Source of the DNA: Emydura subglobosa
Lineage: Eukaryota > Chordata > Testudines > Chelidae
Reading direction: 5' to 3'
NCBI GenBank assembly: GCA_007922225.1
Contig: ML679962.1
Coordinates: forward strand, 30,301,563 to 30,365,562
DNA: 64,000 nucleotides
The notes under the pieces were generated by a model. It did not search any database. It was not told the DNA's origin and saw nothing but the letters and a program-made list of their open reading frames with translations. This document shows, in pieces, positions 22,340-35,330 of the stretch. The position numbers were made by a program, and so were the translations under genes. Within the stretch, counting starts at the first letter, position 1, and each line of letters starts with the position of its first letter.

Positions 22340-24400
22340 CACTTAGCAATCTAGTGATTGAAAATGTAAGCAACGGGCAAGAGATCTGAGAGTTGTGGCC
22401 GGGGATGAATACTCAGATAACATGCATGATTGCTCATTAAGATACATGTGATCACTTCTGTGGAACAAATTAGAACATTAGCAATAGTACAGTTCTGCCT
22501 TTACGTTCTTATTATATTTTTAAGATAGTATTGTCAGTTTGGGCAATTTTAGATTACACTATTTCCCAATACAAATTTTTAAGTTTGGAAAACCTGAAAA
22601 GGGAAAAATTAAAAGCATGTTCTGACTGATTGGATATTCTGGTTTATATTCAAGAAAGCACGCAGCCAGAAATAAAGTGAGACAGCCTGAATTTACAAGT
22701 ACTTCCCGACACTTACAAAAATATGGCAAAGAGTTTTCTACCATGGAGCACAAACCACCATGTTATATAATTGCTACGTTTCAAAGGATTATGCATATGA
22801 AGCTGAAAACTTGATAAGAAAATAAGAAATGGCATGTTCAGCTTTTAAGAGAAATAAAATAAAACTTCACTTTCCAATTGTGCTCCCCGTCTCTCGTTTG
22901 TAATTCAGGGAGTAGTTGCAAACATAATGTGAGTTGTTATTAGTCAGAAGCTAGGATAAAAGCAAGCACACCCTTTCATTTAAGAGACCGTCCCATTAGT
23001 AAAACTACCAAGCCTTCCTGTAATTGTATTCAGCTTCAAGAAGTTTAGACCATTCAGAAAAACAGGACAATTCATGAAAGCTATGCCTGCATGAAAAGGG
23101 AAGAGATCAAATATTTGGCCACAACAGTGCTAGACAGATTACATCGACTGAGGATCTGACCCATTGATCCACATAAAGCCTCGTGTTTTGGTCACATTTT
23201 TATAATGCTAACCTAATAAGTGAAAGGAAAACCCAAAATACAGAAAAATGATAACAAGGTGAAAACCTCAAGGATTCAGATATGCAGGAAATAATGCAAC
23301 AGGGCGAGAATGTGGCTTCTTCCAGTCACCCATGTTTAAGGTGACCCTTCATTCCCCTGTGGTGGCTACTTGCCTCACAGGGTATGGTGTGGACAGGACA
23401 GGAACCTCCATATGTCTGCTACTCTCAGCTCTGAGTCTAGAGTGGACATCTAACAGGCAGCAGTGGTGAGTGGGTGGAGCTTTGACATCAGCCCCTCCCA
23501 TCAAACACTAACCAATGAAGCTGAGCTAACACAGAGGGGGAAATAATCTATGTCAGGTAAGGGCCAGTGTAAATTATGGACCCCTTGGAGCCAACCGAGT
23601 GAATTGTGACTCAGAGAATCCCTGGGCTGGTCCGTGGAAAGTGGAACTATGCCCTTACTCAGGGCTCGTGGCAACTTCACAGTCAAACCCAGAATGTGCA
23701 TAGGAAGTACTTAGCCAGTGAAATATTATCCATTAAGAACTCTGATTAAACTGCTAATACAGAGAGCAGCAGCACAAGTTCAGAAAGACAGATAGGCTCA
23801 GCAGTGCAGTGGTTGTGTAAAATGTTCCTTGCAAAAGGATTTTCACCATTTAAATTGGCTCCTGTTCAAAGGCTATGGAAAGACACACGACAGTGTTATA
23901 GAACACTTCATTTAACTTACTGTGTTCAACCTGACAGATTGTTCATGGGTTATAATACCTGTCGTTTCAGACTCACTGAGAATAATGGTATTAATAATGT
24001 GGTAAAAATCTCTACCTGTTTCACGCTTTGATTATTTTAAAAATAGCAAAAAACCTACTTTTTCAGCAGCACTGCAGCATTGATTACTACAGATTTGTTG
24101 ATAGCTGACATTTCATAGCGTTCCATGTAAACCACACCGTGTTTAAATCCCAGATCACAAACATAAATTGGAAATCCATTGTAACACTGATAAAACTCTT
24201 ATGCTTCCTTCCTTTTATAAGAGTTGAGCTATTTGATGGTGTTCTTAAAGTCTTACATTGTGGAGGCAAGTTGTTAGGGAAAGAGCTCAGCTTTTATTTT
24301 TATAAAAAGCTACATTTTTTGCCCTTATGGGTGCACAGAACAGCCTGACGCTGTGAACCAAGTGCACTCTAAAAGCTCAGAAATAAAAAGACAAATCAAA
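22340..24400. other. Unique AT-rich stretch, no gene seen
   Basis: I recognise no transposon ends or coding signal in this 2-kb interval. Confidence 0.45.
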
Positions 24401-24409
24401 AGAACCCAG

Positions 24410-24680
24410 CACATCATAGTTTTTTTAAAAAATCTCATGATTTTTAAGCCACTCTCATGATTATTTGAGGCCAAACTCATGATTTTTGAATGCTTGAGGC
24501 AAGGGTGCTGGAACAATTTTTATAGTGGGATACTAAAAGCCCTTGAATCAAACTGTAAGCCCTGGATATTATGAAAATCACATCAAGCCAGGGGGTGCAG
24601 CAGCACCTCCTGCATCTCTACTGCCAGCACCTATGGCTTGGGGCTGGCAATATTAAATGCATTTTAAAAAGTCTTAGTCA
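24410..24680. repeat. 'ctcatgattttt' repeat carrying a nested hAT element
   Basis: The text 'ctcatgatttttaagcca' recurs three times in degenerate form at 24,434-24,490 (ctcatgatttt, ctcatgattattt, ctcatgatttttg). Downstream of the nested element the same repeat continues as 'ggggctggcaatatt'. Its family is not known to me. Boundaries are approximate. Confidence 0.55.
24500..24635. mobile_element. hAT-type non-autonomous element, 136 bp
   Basis: Ends caagggtgctgg and ccagcacctatg pair at 10 of 12 positions. The flanks gcttgagg (24,492-24,499) and gcttgggg (24,636-24,643) match 7 of 8, a convincing 8-bp target duplication. It inserted into the 'ctcatgattttt' repeat. Confidence 0.8.
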
Positions 24681-24742
24681 AAGTCAGCACCCTACTTTGT
24701 AGGCACGATCTGCAAACAAGCACCCAAGCAATTTCATATCTA

Positions 24743-24847
24743 GGACTAGATCCTGCAGCTGGATCTGCATGGGTGCCTCCCTATGTGGAATCCTGCTAAA
24801 TTCAGTGGGCAGCCATGCGCCACGTAGATCCAGCTGCACGATCTAGC
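24743..24847. mobile_element. Palindromic MITE (gatcctgcagctgg group)
   Basis: The left arm ggactagatcctgcagctgg and the right arm 'cagctgcacgatctagcc' are inverted; 'gcatgggtg' pairs with 'agccatgcg' inside. The centre has 'aaattcagtggg'. Confidence 0.6.
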
Positions 24848-24849
24848 CA

Positions 24850-27800
24850 CTGATTTGTGAACACAATTGCATGTACACAGCACGCATTTCTGCCCTCTGT
24901 CCATGGACTCTAGCATTCCCAGCTCCTCTTCGCTTCTCAGTTGCTGCCTCACTGGCCCCTTTCTGCCACGGCAAGCCCCTGCCGGTTTTCTCTCTCAGCA
25001 GAATCCTGCAGCTTTTCTTCCAACCCTTCCAGCCCTGCTGAAGTTTGGTGCAGGTTTCTGGTACACCCCTCAGAAGGCTTGTATTAGAGCCTGCTGCTAG
25101 TAGTTCACACAGGATCCCTTATGCAAACAGAGCTCATGCAAACAAACCAAACTTCTCCAAACTATTGGCTGCCTTTACAGGTCAGTCCATAAGTCCTTTT
25201 ACAATCCATTCGGACAGCACTGTCCCTCCTCGCTCAGAGAGTCCTTTACCTCCAACATTTTCAACCCATAGCGAACAGTTGAGTGGGAAGGGGAAAAGGC
25301 TTGGTGGCCCCTGCCTCTAAGAAGCCCATCCTGGACAGATTACGGCACTGCACTTCATTGCTTTTCCTCTGCTTCATTTGTATGGTAGATGGTGGTGAGC
25401 TTGACCCACTGAGCCGAGTTATGTTAATATGCTTGGAATGTTTTCTTAATTATTTCATTGTATGACTGAGAGGTTCTTTTATGACTCAGAGCTCTGATTG
25501 CTTCTGTACAATGTCAGCTCATTGAAATGCAAGTTCTTATATAATCTGAAAAATGAATAGTTTAAAAACCTCTAGATTCCCTCTCCTCCCCCCTTTATCT
25601 TTTTATTATTTTTTCTTTTCAGAATTTATTTTTCAGTCCAGATGGGCCCAAATCCTAAAGTCTTGGGGTCAATGGGAATTTTGCTGAAATAAGAGCTTCA
25701 AGATTTGGCCCATCATTTGTTAATAATACATGTAAATAGAGGGAATATAAGACATGATGTCATAAGAGCCTATTCAATTAAATCCAGAGGTGTATTGAAT
25801 TCTATACTGGGGGAGCAGCTCCAGTCAGGCCAATGGGGCCATGCATTGTGGGGAGACGGACAAATTCTATGCCTGCCTGAGGCTTGCAGTTTGCGGGGCG
25901 GGGGGGGCCGGCGGGGGAGAGACGACACACAACACACCCAAACTACGCCCATGATTAAATCCCAAATTTTCTTTTAGACTGAGAGATATTACCTGTCAGA
26001 CCCCCTAGATACAATGAGTTAGCTACATTAACCCACTGTTTTCAACAGCTTGATGCAAGAGTTCCAACATAATTTAGTCTTTTTTCCTAGTGTAAACCTA
26101 TTCCAGACATTAATGATATTTTCTGGCAGTCAAGGACACAAGCTTTTCAGAGTTTCTGAAACATCCAGGAAGATTAAATCAAATGATGCTCTAGCTGGTT
26201 AATTAAAATGTTTCAGAATCGTTCACTTGCAATGTCAAGCTGTTTTGTTAAGTGAAGCACTCTGAGTGTAACAGAGCAGGTGCTGCTGCAAGCACAGATT
26301 GCTACAGACAGTCGCTTTATAGGAGCGTATCAGAGGAAGTCTTACTACAGGATCTAATAGAGAAGGCAGCGTATGCTCAGTGCTTCTCATTACCTGATTG
26401 TGAAGGCTTTAGTCAGCGAAAACTCCCATAGAAATCAATGGGAATTTTCCTGAGCAAGGAGTGCATGATTGGGACCATCCTGTGCCCTTGTGATAGATAT
26501 CACAAAAGCTGGTCATCTCATGTTCAGTTTTTCAAAGACCAGACCCGAGCTAAAATCCATTGAATTCAATGGAAAGCCTCCCATTGATTCAAGTGAGCTT
26601 TGGCTTGGGGCCATAGTCACTGTGTACCACTAGTTTAGGATCAAACAGTGGCAAGAGAATTAGATGGGAAGGAAATGTTTTTGCAGCTGTCGAATGGGTT
26701 CTGCTAATTTTTGAGACAGAGCAATAAACACTGAAGGAGATACAGTTAGGTGCACTGGCTTGGAGGGGAAGGCATAGGTTGCAGTCACCCATGATGGGCT
26801 ACATGGACTTGGGTTTGTTTGATATTTCAGTGAAGAGTTTAATGTTCTTTTTAATGGAAAAGAATTACGATAGTAAGGTTGAAAGCAAACACCTGCACAC
26901 CTGAGTGGCTTTGCACATGTGAGCAGAACCAAGGAAGTCAGTGAGACTACTCACATACATGTGTGAGGGTATTTGCAGGATCAGAGAGACTGTAAAACCC
27001 ACGAGTGTCTTGTATATCTGGGGTTCACTCCTGCAATTAATTCCACGTTGACCTCTGTGCCTGGGCATTAATGGGGATCTGCATGGGGACAGGAATGTGC
27101 CTTCACACAGAAAGTTGCAGGATGGGGGGCCATGGTTTGTAGGCTGCTGAGGCAAAGAATGTCTTTTATTCTGATTGGGACCTGTAGGTGCTAGTGTAAC
27201 ACAAGCAATAAATAACAGCAATCTCCTGGCTAACTAATATATGGTCTAAATAGTTACACACTCTCCTAAAAAGGGTTGTCACCGATCATTGGTCCTGATT
27301 AAGAACTCCTCATTCAGGCTTAGCTACTGTTAAAATCAATGGGAGATTTAACTGAGTAAAGAATTCAGGATCACGGTTTATTTTAGGAAAGAGAATAGCT
27401 TAAAGTGCCTTCCCACTTTCTACCTTAATTTCTATTTAAGCAAATAAAAAAATAAAAAATCAAAACTAAGCAGGTTACTGCACTGAAACTTGCTTCAGTA
27501 TTTTTCCCAGTTAGCTAACCTCTTTTCAAGTTTCCACGTTTACTAGAATATCTATGTCAACCTCCTTCCCATCAGTAGAGCTTTGTGTGTGGGGTTGTTT
27601 TTCATGCTGTCCCAGAGGACTCTAGCCCTTGGGAGAAAAAAAAGAAAGATACTTACAAAGAAAGAAAGCGAGAAAGACAGATGTGCACTAGAAAAGCTCC
27701 ATTCGAATTACACCTGTGTATTTCAGTTTACTGTATGTGAAATTTTAAAAGTATTTATGTTAAATAATTAATCTGGTCCATACCTTCTAAGTAAATCAGA

Positions 27801-28230
27801 TAGCATAGTCAGAATTTGCAAACGTTCTCTTTTAATGCAGAGTTTTCATGCTTAATAGTAAGGTGAAAAGATACATAATTCAGATACAACCAACTATTGT
27901 TTGTTTGCAAAGGCAACATTGTTTGATCTTCAAAAGCTTGCATGAGCTTCCTAGCCTCCCTGGCAGGGATTACTGCCAGTTGTCACATCATTCAGACAGG
28001 TACCAGCAGCCAATAACTGACTGCACTGAGGAGTCCCTCCTCCTCTCAGATGTAGCCTGTCCCTATGTCTTTCCCCAGCTCTCAGACTTTCTCTTGGAGA
28101 TGGAAGAAGAGCATGCCTTTGGGGACTTCTCTACTTTCAATCCTGACTCCCTTCCAGCCTGATGGTGGCTCAGCTGTGGAAGACCTCAGGGAGAGGATGA
28201 ATGAGCTGGAATCAAGACCTTGCTAAGGTT
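24850..28230. other. No gene recognised; scattered MITE cores
   Basis: Palindromic MITE traces lie at 25,645-25,712 (gggcccaaatcc against gatttggccc), 26,405-26,478, 26,539-26,611 and 27,290-27,375. A G-rich run at 25,893-25,917 could form a G-quadruplex. The frame 27,848-28,162 is treated among the rejected items. Confidence 0.45.
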
Positions 28231-28234
28231 AAGC

Positions 28235-28390
28235 TTTTGCTAAGACCTTGGACAAGTCACTTCACCGCTTCATGCCTCAGCTTCCCCGTTTATAAAATGG
28301 GCATCATAACACTGACCTTCCTCACAGGCTTAATTGATTAAAGTCTGCAAGGTGCTTGGAGATCATTGTGTGGAAGGCATTATAGAAATG
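28235..28390 (+). repeat. MIR-type SINE, core and 3' part
   Basis: The plus strand reads 'ccttggacaagtcacttcac', 'tgcctcagcttcccc', 'aaaatgggcatcataac', 'ctcacagg' and 'aaggtgcttggagatc', in the order of the MIR consensus core and tail. Confidence 0.85.
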
Positions 28391-28431
28391 CAGTGTAACT
28401 CCTTGGGGTGTCAGTGTAACTCCTTGGGGTA
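28391..28431. repeat. 21-bp tandem duplication
   Basis: The unit starting cagtgtaactccttggggt occurs twice with a 21-bp period immediately at the end of the MIR copy. The two units are identical over 19 bases, which suggests a recent duplication. Confidence 0.9.
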
Positions 28432-30225
28432 CCCCTTTGACTGGTAAGTTTTTTTCCATGCTGAAATGAGAATGCACCTTGCACAAGGAAATAATGATGC
28501 CGCTGGAAAGATCGTCCGTATAAAGGTCTGAACCTCCACCCTTTGAGCTAGAGGCCCCTGTCTATTAGCACAGAGGCAGAAGCAGACCCATAAATCATGG
28601 AATTTGTGCACACTGAGTTGTAAGCACTGCCCATCTGTATCTATACTAGTTACTGTAAATGCGCACAAAGAATTTATACTCTACTTCATTGATGAACAGT
28701 GGTGGAACAGCCATCTTTTTTTAAACTCAGGGTGACATAAAAAGCATATGCTAAGGTTTGATTGACAGCTGCCATAATGGACTGTCATGTCAAAAGAACT
28801 GCTTTGCTAAGTCACTAACGTAATGAGCTAGATTCCAGGCACTCCTTGCAAGTTTGACAGTGTATCCTTCCATCAATCAATGCCCTCTTGGCACCTAAGA
28901 TATAGCAAAACCATGTAGCAAGGGCACTTTAAACAGGCAGCAGTAGGGACGTCTCTGTGTATTAAATGTGATGCAAAGGTTGCTATGGTAAATCTGAGCA
29001 TGTGAATGTTGCAGTGTAAAATTCCATACTGGCTTGACTATAGGTTAGTCATGCCTCCAGGTTCTTTAAGTACACTTGGAGAGTAGAGGAAAAAGGTTGA
29101 GAGTGTAATGTTAAAAGATGCCACTTTGATGGGGGGAGTGCATCTTTCTCTGTATGATTCTGATCCTTTGTGGGGTGATCCCTTAATCTTTAGGGGGAGA
29201 AATTAGAAGGATTGTATTTTAGGTTCCCTTCGGGTTTGAAAGAAGGGGTGCCATTTCTCAGAACCATTCTGGAAGGAAGGGTGACCATATATATGTATTT
29301 TTCTCTCTCCTCCACTCATTCTTTTTTCTCACTGTCTGGCTGTCACCGTGATATTCTGCTGCCAGCTGTAATTCTAGCTCAATGGTGTTGTTAGGCAACT
29401 TGGTTTAGCTTTATTTCATGAACTGAAAATTGTCATATACATGTTGATTATCTGCCCCAGAGTCATGATGACTACATCTTTAACTATTGGCCTTTCCTTT
29501 ATTTCCAGTGTGCTGACTTCCCATCCGTCTTGCTAAATTTATACAACACAGAGTCCCTTCAGCTGTGACCTACTCCCAAGCAATTGTGGATTAATTGCAG
29601 GCTCCACCCTCGGACCCTGTAGTGGAAGGGGATTGAATTGCACATCAGAGAGTAAGGTTTAGTGAATAAACATTTATTGGAATTTACTGTTCTTTGGCTC
29701 ATTTCATATTTTCCTTTTAGAATAAGTTCCATGGGAAGCCTACTAGATCCTCGGCGATATTTCACAGATAGACTTTGTTCCAACTTTGCTGCTGATACTA
29801 ATTTATGATCAAAGAGACGTTGAAATGACGTCAGTAATATGAACTGGCGGCCTAGCCCTCTGTCACCCTACATCCCCTCTTCAATGCATTTTTGAACTCA
29901 TCAGCATTCTTCTCATTACATACAAGCTTCCATCGTTGTGCCCAGTATTTCAGCTGGGGTCTCGGCAGCTCTTTATTCAGGTCTATGGTGATCTCTACTA
30001 TTTGTTTTCTGTTCCTCCAATGATACATCTGTGTTTTCTTTTTGCTTTTGTATGTGAGTGGTTGGTTTAAAATCTCTGTCCATTAGTTCTCCCTTCCCCC
30101 CTTCTGACTCTTTCCTTGCTTGGTACCTTGCACCATGTGTCCTTTTAAAGCATAATCTCTTTTACCATCATTGATCATATTGTCCTTACTTTGCATTGTG
30201 CATGTTAAACACTTTGAACCATCTG
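28432..30225. other. No gene recognised
   Basis: From about 29,880 to 30,030 the text is pyrimidine rich on the plus strand and may be an older antisense LINE piece leading into the one at 30,230, but I could not confirm it. Confidence 0.4.
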
Positions 30226-30229
30226 GCAG

Positions 30230-30700
30230 CCTAAGTCCCAGGTTTTTCAGACTGAGCATTTGTGCTAATCAGCCCTCTCTGTTTGATAAGATCCTCAGAT
30301 TTAAACAGCTTCCTTTCCCCCAAGTCACTGATGTACAGTGTGATCCTACTACCACTCCCTGCAGCCGTCCACTCATCACCTGCCTCCTGTGGTACCTGAC
30401 TTATCTCCATTTACATTACCTAAAATCTTTCTCCTTAGCTACTTGCTAAACCAATTTTTTAAATCCAGTTTAGAATTTCACCAACAATACCACACTTACT
30501 AATCTTACATAGTAATTGTTTATGTGATACTATATCAAAAGGCTCCTCAAAGCCCAAGCAGATTACATCTATCTCTTCTCATTGCCAACACCACAAAGAC
30601 ATTAATCACATTTATTAAGCATGGCCTTCTCTTTATAACTTTTTGCTTATTGTCTTTGGGCTCTCTGTATCTTCATATGTATTCTGTGCTCCTTTTTGTT
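30230..30700 (-). pseudogene. CR1/L3-clade LINE reverse-transcriptase fragment (antisense)
   Basis: The complement of 30,521-30,640 reads 'catgcttaataaatgtgatt', then 'tagatgtaatctgcttggg' and 'gagccttttgatatagt', which matches the CR1 reverse-transcriptase region that normally encodes a 'DFSKAFDTVSH'-like block. Further along, complement text 'aaattctaaactggattta' and 'tacatcagtgacttggg' matches the next CR1 blocks ('..LFNIFINDL'). Stops and frameshifts are frequent, so it is an old copy. Confidence 0.7.
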
Positions 30701-31155
30701 CCTTATCAATTATTCTAAATATTTTTTCCTGTAAGGAAGGCAGACTCTAAGGGCCACAATTTACTGGTTCAGTCTTTGAAATACCGATGTCATATTATTT
30801 CCTTCCAAGACTGAAGGAACGTCTCTTTGTTTAGTGTTTAGCATGGACCAGATCTGCTGGTGCCTCATCAGCGCTGACAAAATATGCTCCAGTTTCTCCA
30901 TCTATTTTCTGAGCTGTTCATGGGTTTGACCACACTAAAGTCATAGCTATAAGTATATGAACATTGAGGGCTGTATATAGCTAGTCAACAAACCCCTGTG
31001 CTCCACAGATACTAAATTACTCCCCAAATTCCCGAATCTTGCTCTAGAAATTCTCAACTAGAACAACAATCTTACATATCTTATTCATACTCTGCAAGTA
31101 CAGCAAACACACGTATTTGCAAAAGTGGTTTTTTCGAGGGTGGGTGGGGGGGTTA

Positions 31156-31345
31156 GTCGTGTAATTAAGCCACTGATTTGGGACTCAGAAGTTATGGCTT
31201 CAAATCCTGGCTCTGCTACAGACTTACTTGGTGATGCTGGACAAATTCCTTATCTCTCTGTGACTCAGTTTCCCATCTGAAATGTGGATAATAATACTTC
31301 CCTACTTCACAGGGGCATTGTGAAGATAAATGCATACATTCATTG
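31156..31345 (+). repeat. MIR/CORE-SINE, near full length
   Basis: A tRNA-like head is visible with a B-box-like 'gcttcaaatcctgg', followed by 'ctctgctacagactta', 'ctctctgtgactcagtttccc', 'atgtggataataatac' and 'acaggggcattgtgaaga'. The order and spacing follow MIR. Confidence 0.85.
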
Positions 31346-31704
31346 GGGGCTATATTAGCTAGCAAGTAGGTAGATCAGTAAATAGACCTTTTCCTCTAAT
31401 GGGTTTAATTAGAGAGAAATTTCCCCCCTTAGGAGTACTTGAAAATGTTAGGTGCATATGTCTTATTGGTGGGCCACTCTGATACAGAGAGTAATTTTTG
31501 GTTGAAGTATTCCTGTGTTATATTTTTCAGTGGGGGCAATCATTTTTCACTTTTATAGACATCCTACTTTCAGTTTTTTTATCCTGCACTTACAGCATAT
31601 AGCTCCATTATTCACTGTTCAGATATTCTGTGTTTAAATACTCCAGACAGTCAGCGTTTCAAAACGTGTAACATGTAATTGAAAATATATATAGATAACT
31701 GATG

Positions 31705-31991
31705 CTTGGGGTTCCCAAAATGGTTCCTATTATGGACCATCTCATGGATACCACCCCGCTCTAACGATTTTGCCTCCCCTCTCACTTGTAATCACATAGC
31801 ATCCCTTTGGCAAGTGCCTAGAACAATAACACACAGAAAACATTTGATATATTTTTTATTTCTTTTAGTGCAGTCTAGCAGCTGGATGGAGGGAGGAGGA
31901 GCCAATCCCACATGACCAGCCAGCTCTCCACAGATCACCAAGCGCTCTCTAGACCACCAGTAGTCTGCAGATCACAGCTTGGAAACCTCTG
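31705..31991. mobile_element. Degenerate hAT-like MITE
   Basis: The left end cttggggttcccaaaatgg and the right end 'cagcttggaaacctctg' are inverted repeats of the cagtggttcccaaactg type. The inner right arm has 'gaccaccagtagtctgcaga'. No matching 8-bp flank was found, so ends may be off by a few bases. Confidence 0.45.
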
Positions 31992-31999
31992 TCTTAAAA

Positions 32000-33180
32000 G
32001 ACAGGATATCACGAACATCATGACCACCAGAAATATTGACTATACATTATCCATAGCTCTCACATTTTCACATATTGCATGAGATTAAAAAAGAAAATCA
32101 TGGCTACAGCTCCTCATAAGTCAGTGGAAGTTATATGACTAAATTGAATATAACACTAAAAAGCCAGTGTGTAATGGCTAGTGGTTGAGGTCTTATCACA
32201 GACTGATGTGGTTAGTACAACAGAAGGGGGCAGATATAGTAGTGAATATGTTATACCATCATTTGATATTTCTAACCAAATACCATTTTAAGGTGGGATC
32301 CATTTTACTAGATGTAAGGTCATTTCAGTCACAGTAGCATTAAGGGTTTTCAATAAAACATTTTAAATGCCAGTTATGTAACTGTTTTAAAAACATTTAA
32401 CAACCACATAGGTTACATGACCTGAGACAAGAGAGATTTTTCTCAACACATGGATATATTGTGGGTAGTTCATCCTTATAGGAACACTCACTTAAATAAT
32501 AGCCTTGGGTTATCTCATAACGTGTGGTGTAGGCCTTTTTCTTTTTGCACCAAAACAATACATGCGAATGAATCCAATTGTGACAAAAGTTCAATGGCAA
32601 GAGATAGAGAAGGCAGGTAATAGCAGAAACAGAAAATGGCCAGTATAGCAATTAAGAACGCCAATCTGGAGTTCACCCAGAGAAATAAGAACTGTTCAAA
32701 GATATAGCGAGAAGGAAAACACACCCACAGATCTGTGTCTGAGTACTGTACCGCAATTTAAAATAAAAGATCTGGGGTAAAGAGCCGTTGGTCAGTGAGG
32801 GGGAAATTCATCCACGCAGACCTTTTCAAGGCTTCTGCACCACTGCATTCTTTAATAGAAAAGTGTAACATAGTTTCTAGGCTTGATCTCTAGGTGTGCC
32901 AGAGCTATGCTCAACACACATGGTTGGGAGACCGGGGGACGTAAAAAAAGGCTTGATGCCATACTTCCACTTCTCATCCCCCTCCCAGTCCTCGAGGCTA
33001 TTAGGGGAGGAACAGGCTGCAAGAGCCTCGGACCTGCTCTTAGTTATGCTGGTACAGAGCAGCTCCCAAGGAGTCACTCTGTCAGCCAGCAGCACTCCAG
33101 CCCTTCTCCTTTCCACCAGTAACATGCTTCAAACACTCCCAAACTCCGAGAAAATTGGCAATCCAGTTCCATCCTTTGGT
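32000..33180. other. No gene recognised
   Basis: Overlapping open frames near 32,880-33,210 on both strands show no family resemblance. No transposon ends recognised. Confidence 0.45.
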
Positions 33181-33183
33181 CTG

Positions 33184-33301
33184 TATTCTGCCACCCTTAT
33201 TCACGCTGAGTAGTATCTTACTCCCTGAGTACACCCAGTGAGTTAAATGGGACTACCTGATAAGCAAGGGACTACTCAGTAGGACCAAGGGTAGCAGAAT
33301 C
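33184..33301. mobile_element. Palindromic MITE (attctgccaccc group)
   Basis: The left arm attctgccacccttattcac pairs with the right arm 'aagggtagcagaat'. Inner arms 'gagtagtatcttactccc' and 'gcaagggactactcag' are also inverse, around 'gttaaatgggac'. It is one of the longer members of the palindromic set. Confidence 0.65.
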
Positions 33302-33709
33302 CACCTTTTGTGACTAGAGGATCCCAAATTGCTTTGTAAGCCTAACCAATGGATGCACAAGGATCGCTTCATTCACACCTGAAGCTATCCACCTCTGGGG
33401 TGAAAGCTGATAACAACACAGCAATAGCAACAGTGTCCACCAGGCTAGGAGAAGGAGGAAAGACCTTTCTGCCTCTGTCTAAATGACACTGCTAAGTCCT
33501 TTTGGAACCAAGAACCATTTTTTGGAAAGACATTATGTTGCATGCTCATCAAAACCATAGTCTAGGTATCCCAAAGTATTGTAAAATTCATATTAACAAA
33601 CACAGTGCTGTTGTTTCCTGGACCAAATTGATTGATGCTTGATGGTTTCCTGATTTTAATGTTTGCTTCATTTTTTTACTGTGCAATTTAATAGGTTTCT
33701 CCCTTCTGG

Positions 33710-33800
33710 GCTGTGATCCCGCAAAGGAATCTCTACAGGCAGATGGGATGCTGTGTGGGCAGAAGGTGCCACATGGCAGACCCCTTTGCAGGACTGGGAC
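33710..33800. mobile_element. Palindromic MITE
   Basis: Ends gctgtgatcccgcaaagg and 'cctttgcaggactggg' are inverted, similar to the 24,743 group. Confidence 0.5.
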
Positions 33801-35220
33801 TGTAGGTCTTATCTACATTTCAGCCCGAAAGCGTACTTAATGTAAACATGCTTTACACCAGTACAGCATCATTTGCACTGGTGCAGATTGCCCTCATTTT
33901 ATATTAAGTTGCTAGGCAGTGGCATGTTTGACGTAGGAAAGTCACTTCCCCTCCAACCTTTGTCTCTTTTGTCTAGCAAGACTGCAGGTTTTTAGGGGCA
34001 GAGATTCGCGCATCCTCTGTGTTCTACAGCGCAATCAGGATCTTAGGTGCCCCTGTAATAATAATCACTATTACACTTGTAGGAGAATTTTGACACCTCA
34101 AAGTAAAACAAGTGGAATTTGCCATGTCTCTTGACTGGTGGGTTGTTACCAAAAAGCAAAAAAGGCAGCTTTCTTCAGCAAAAGCTCCTTGTTGTTTGTC
34201 ATAAAAGAAACATTTTGTACAAAAATATAAATTACAAACAGGATGGAGTATTCCCCCCCCCAATTATATCTATTTATTTATAACCAATATAAATATAATA
34301 GGGTTGAATCCCACTACCAAAAGCCTTTGACCAGCTACTACGATTCATGTGTTTCCTAACGATTTCAGATGATAATGAAATTAAGTAGTTGCTGTGTTTC
34401 AGAATAATTTCTTTCACATTCAGTTTTATCATGAACCAGTGAAATACATGTTTCCAAACTGAACAGCTGGCATCTCTTTTCATAAAAGATTCCCTTTCAG
34501 AACACTATTTCCAAACAATATTACAGTGGCTCCATTCACACAGCTATAGTTAAGACTGTGTCAATACTTCTCTTATAAGCCTTGTTTTTCAGGGGTTTAT
34601 AACTTTATAACTGAGCCATAATTAGCTTGGATTTAAGTGACTGTATGAGTTCAGTCTGGCTGCAAATACATTTTTTTTACTAATATTAGTGAAATCAGTT
34701 TTAAATCAGAGATGAGGAACACACAGCAGTTTATTGTATATGCACAAAAAGGTTCTTGAACGTTAAAATAGCTTTGATTTAAAAAATGAAATTTGGCAAG
34801 TGGTTAGAGCATAATACAATCTTGCTGCTTTTGGATATTTAAAAGTAATAGACCAAAAAAAAAAGTTACATTTGGAACTCAAACTGAGAAACATGAGGGA
34901 ATTCAATTTTAAGGCTGACAGTCTCTCTTTAATTTATGTTGTCGTGAACAAAAGGCCCGGTGGTCTGAGTTAAAGACACAGCATCAGCCACAGCTCTGAA
35001 TTTCCTGGCTTTTGTCAATTCTTACTTCAGTCTTGCTGTTGCGTAAACCTAGTTTTTAGTATTTAATATTTTTTGAGTATTTTATGACAGCATCATTTTG
35101 CATCCTGCCTGCTGTTTTATGGTCACTTCAATCTTAGCTATTAGCCAGCTATCTGCACTCCTGCCTTCCAGTGGCATTCTTAATTACAATGCAAAATGAG
35201 TATCTATTGCTTGTCAGCCC
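33801..35220. other. Repeat-poor AT-rich stretch
   Basis: Apart from a weak DNA-transposon-like end at 33,810-33,900, I see no recognised repeat from 33,910 to 35,200 and no coding signal. Confidence 0.45.
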
Positions 35221-35229
35221 AGTTATGCT

Positions 35230-35330
35230 ACCCTGTATTCAGCCACATTCAGCTCCCAGTTACATCCATGCAACGCCATTCACTTCATCAGAGTTGCATG
35301 GATGTAAAGGAAAGCCGAATTAGGCTCCTT
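35230..35330. mobile_element. Palindromic MITE
   Basis: The arms gttacatccatgcaac (35,259-35,274) and gttgcatggatgtaa (35,293-35,307) are an almost perfect inverted repeat; outer arms 'attcagccacattcag' and 'gccgaattaggc' pair weakly. Confidence 0.6.

Noticed and set aside
27848..28162. 104-codon frame ending in an acidic segment (FLLEMEEEHAFGDFSTF)
   Set aside because: It looks somewhat protein-like but has no recognised family, no exon signals, and lies directly before a MIR SINE.
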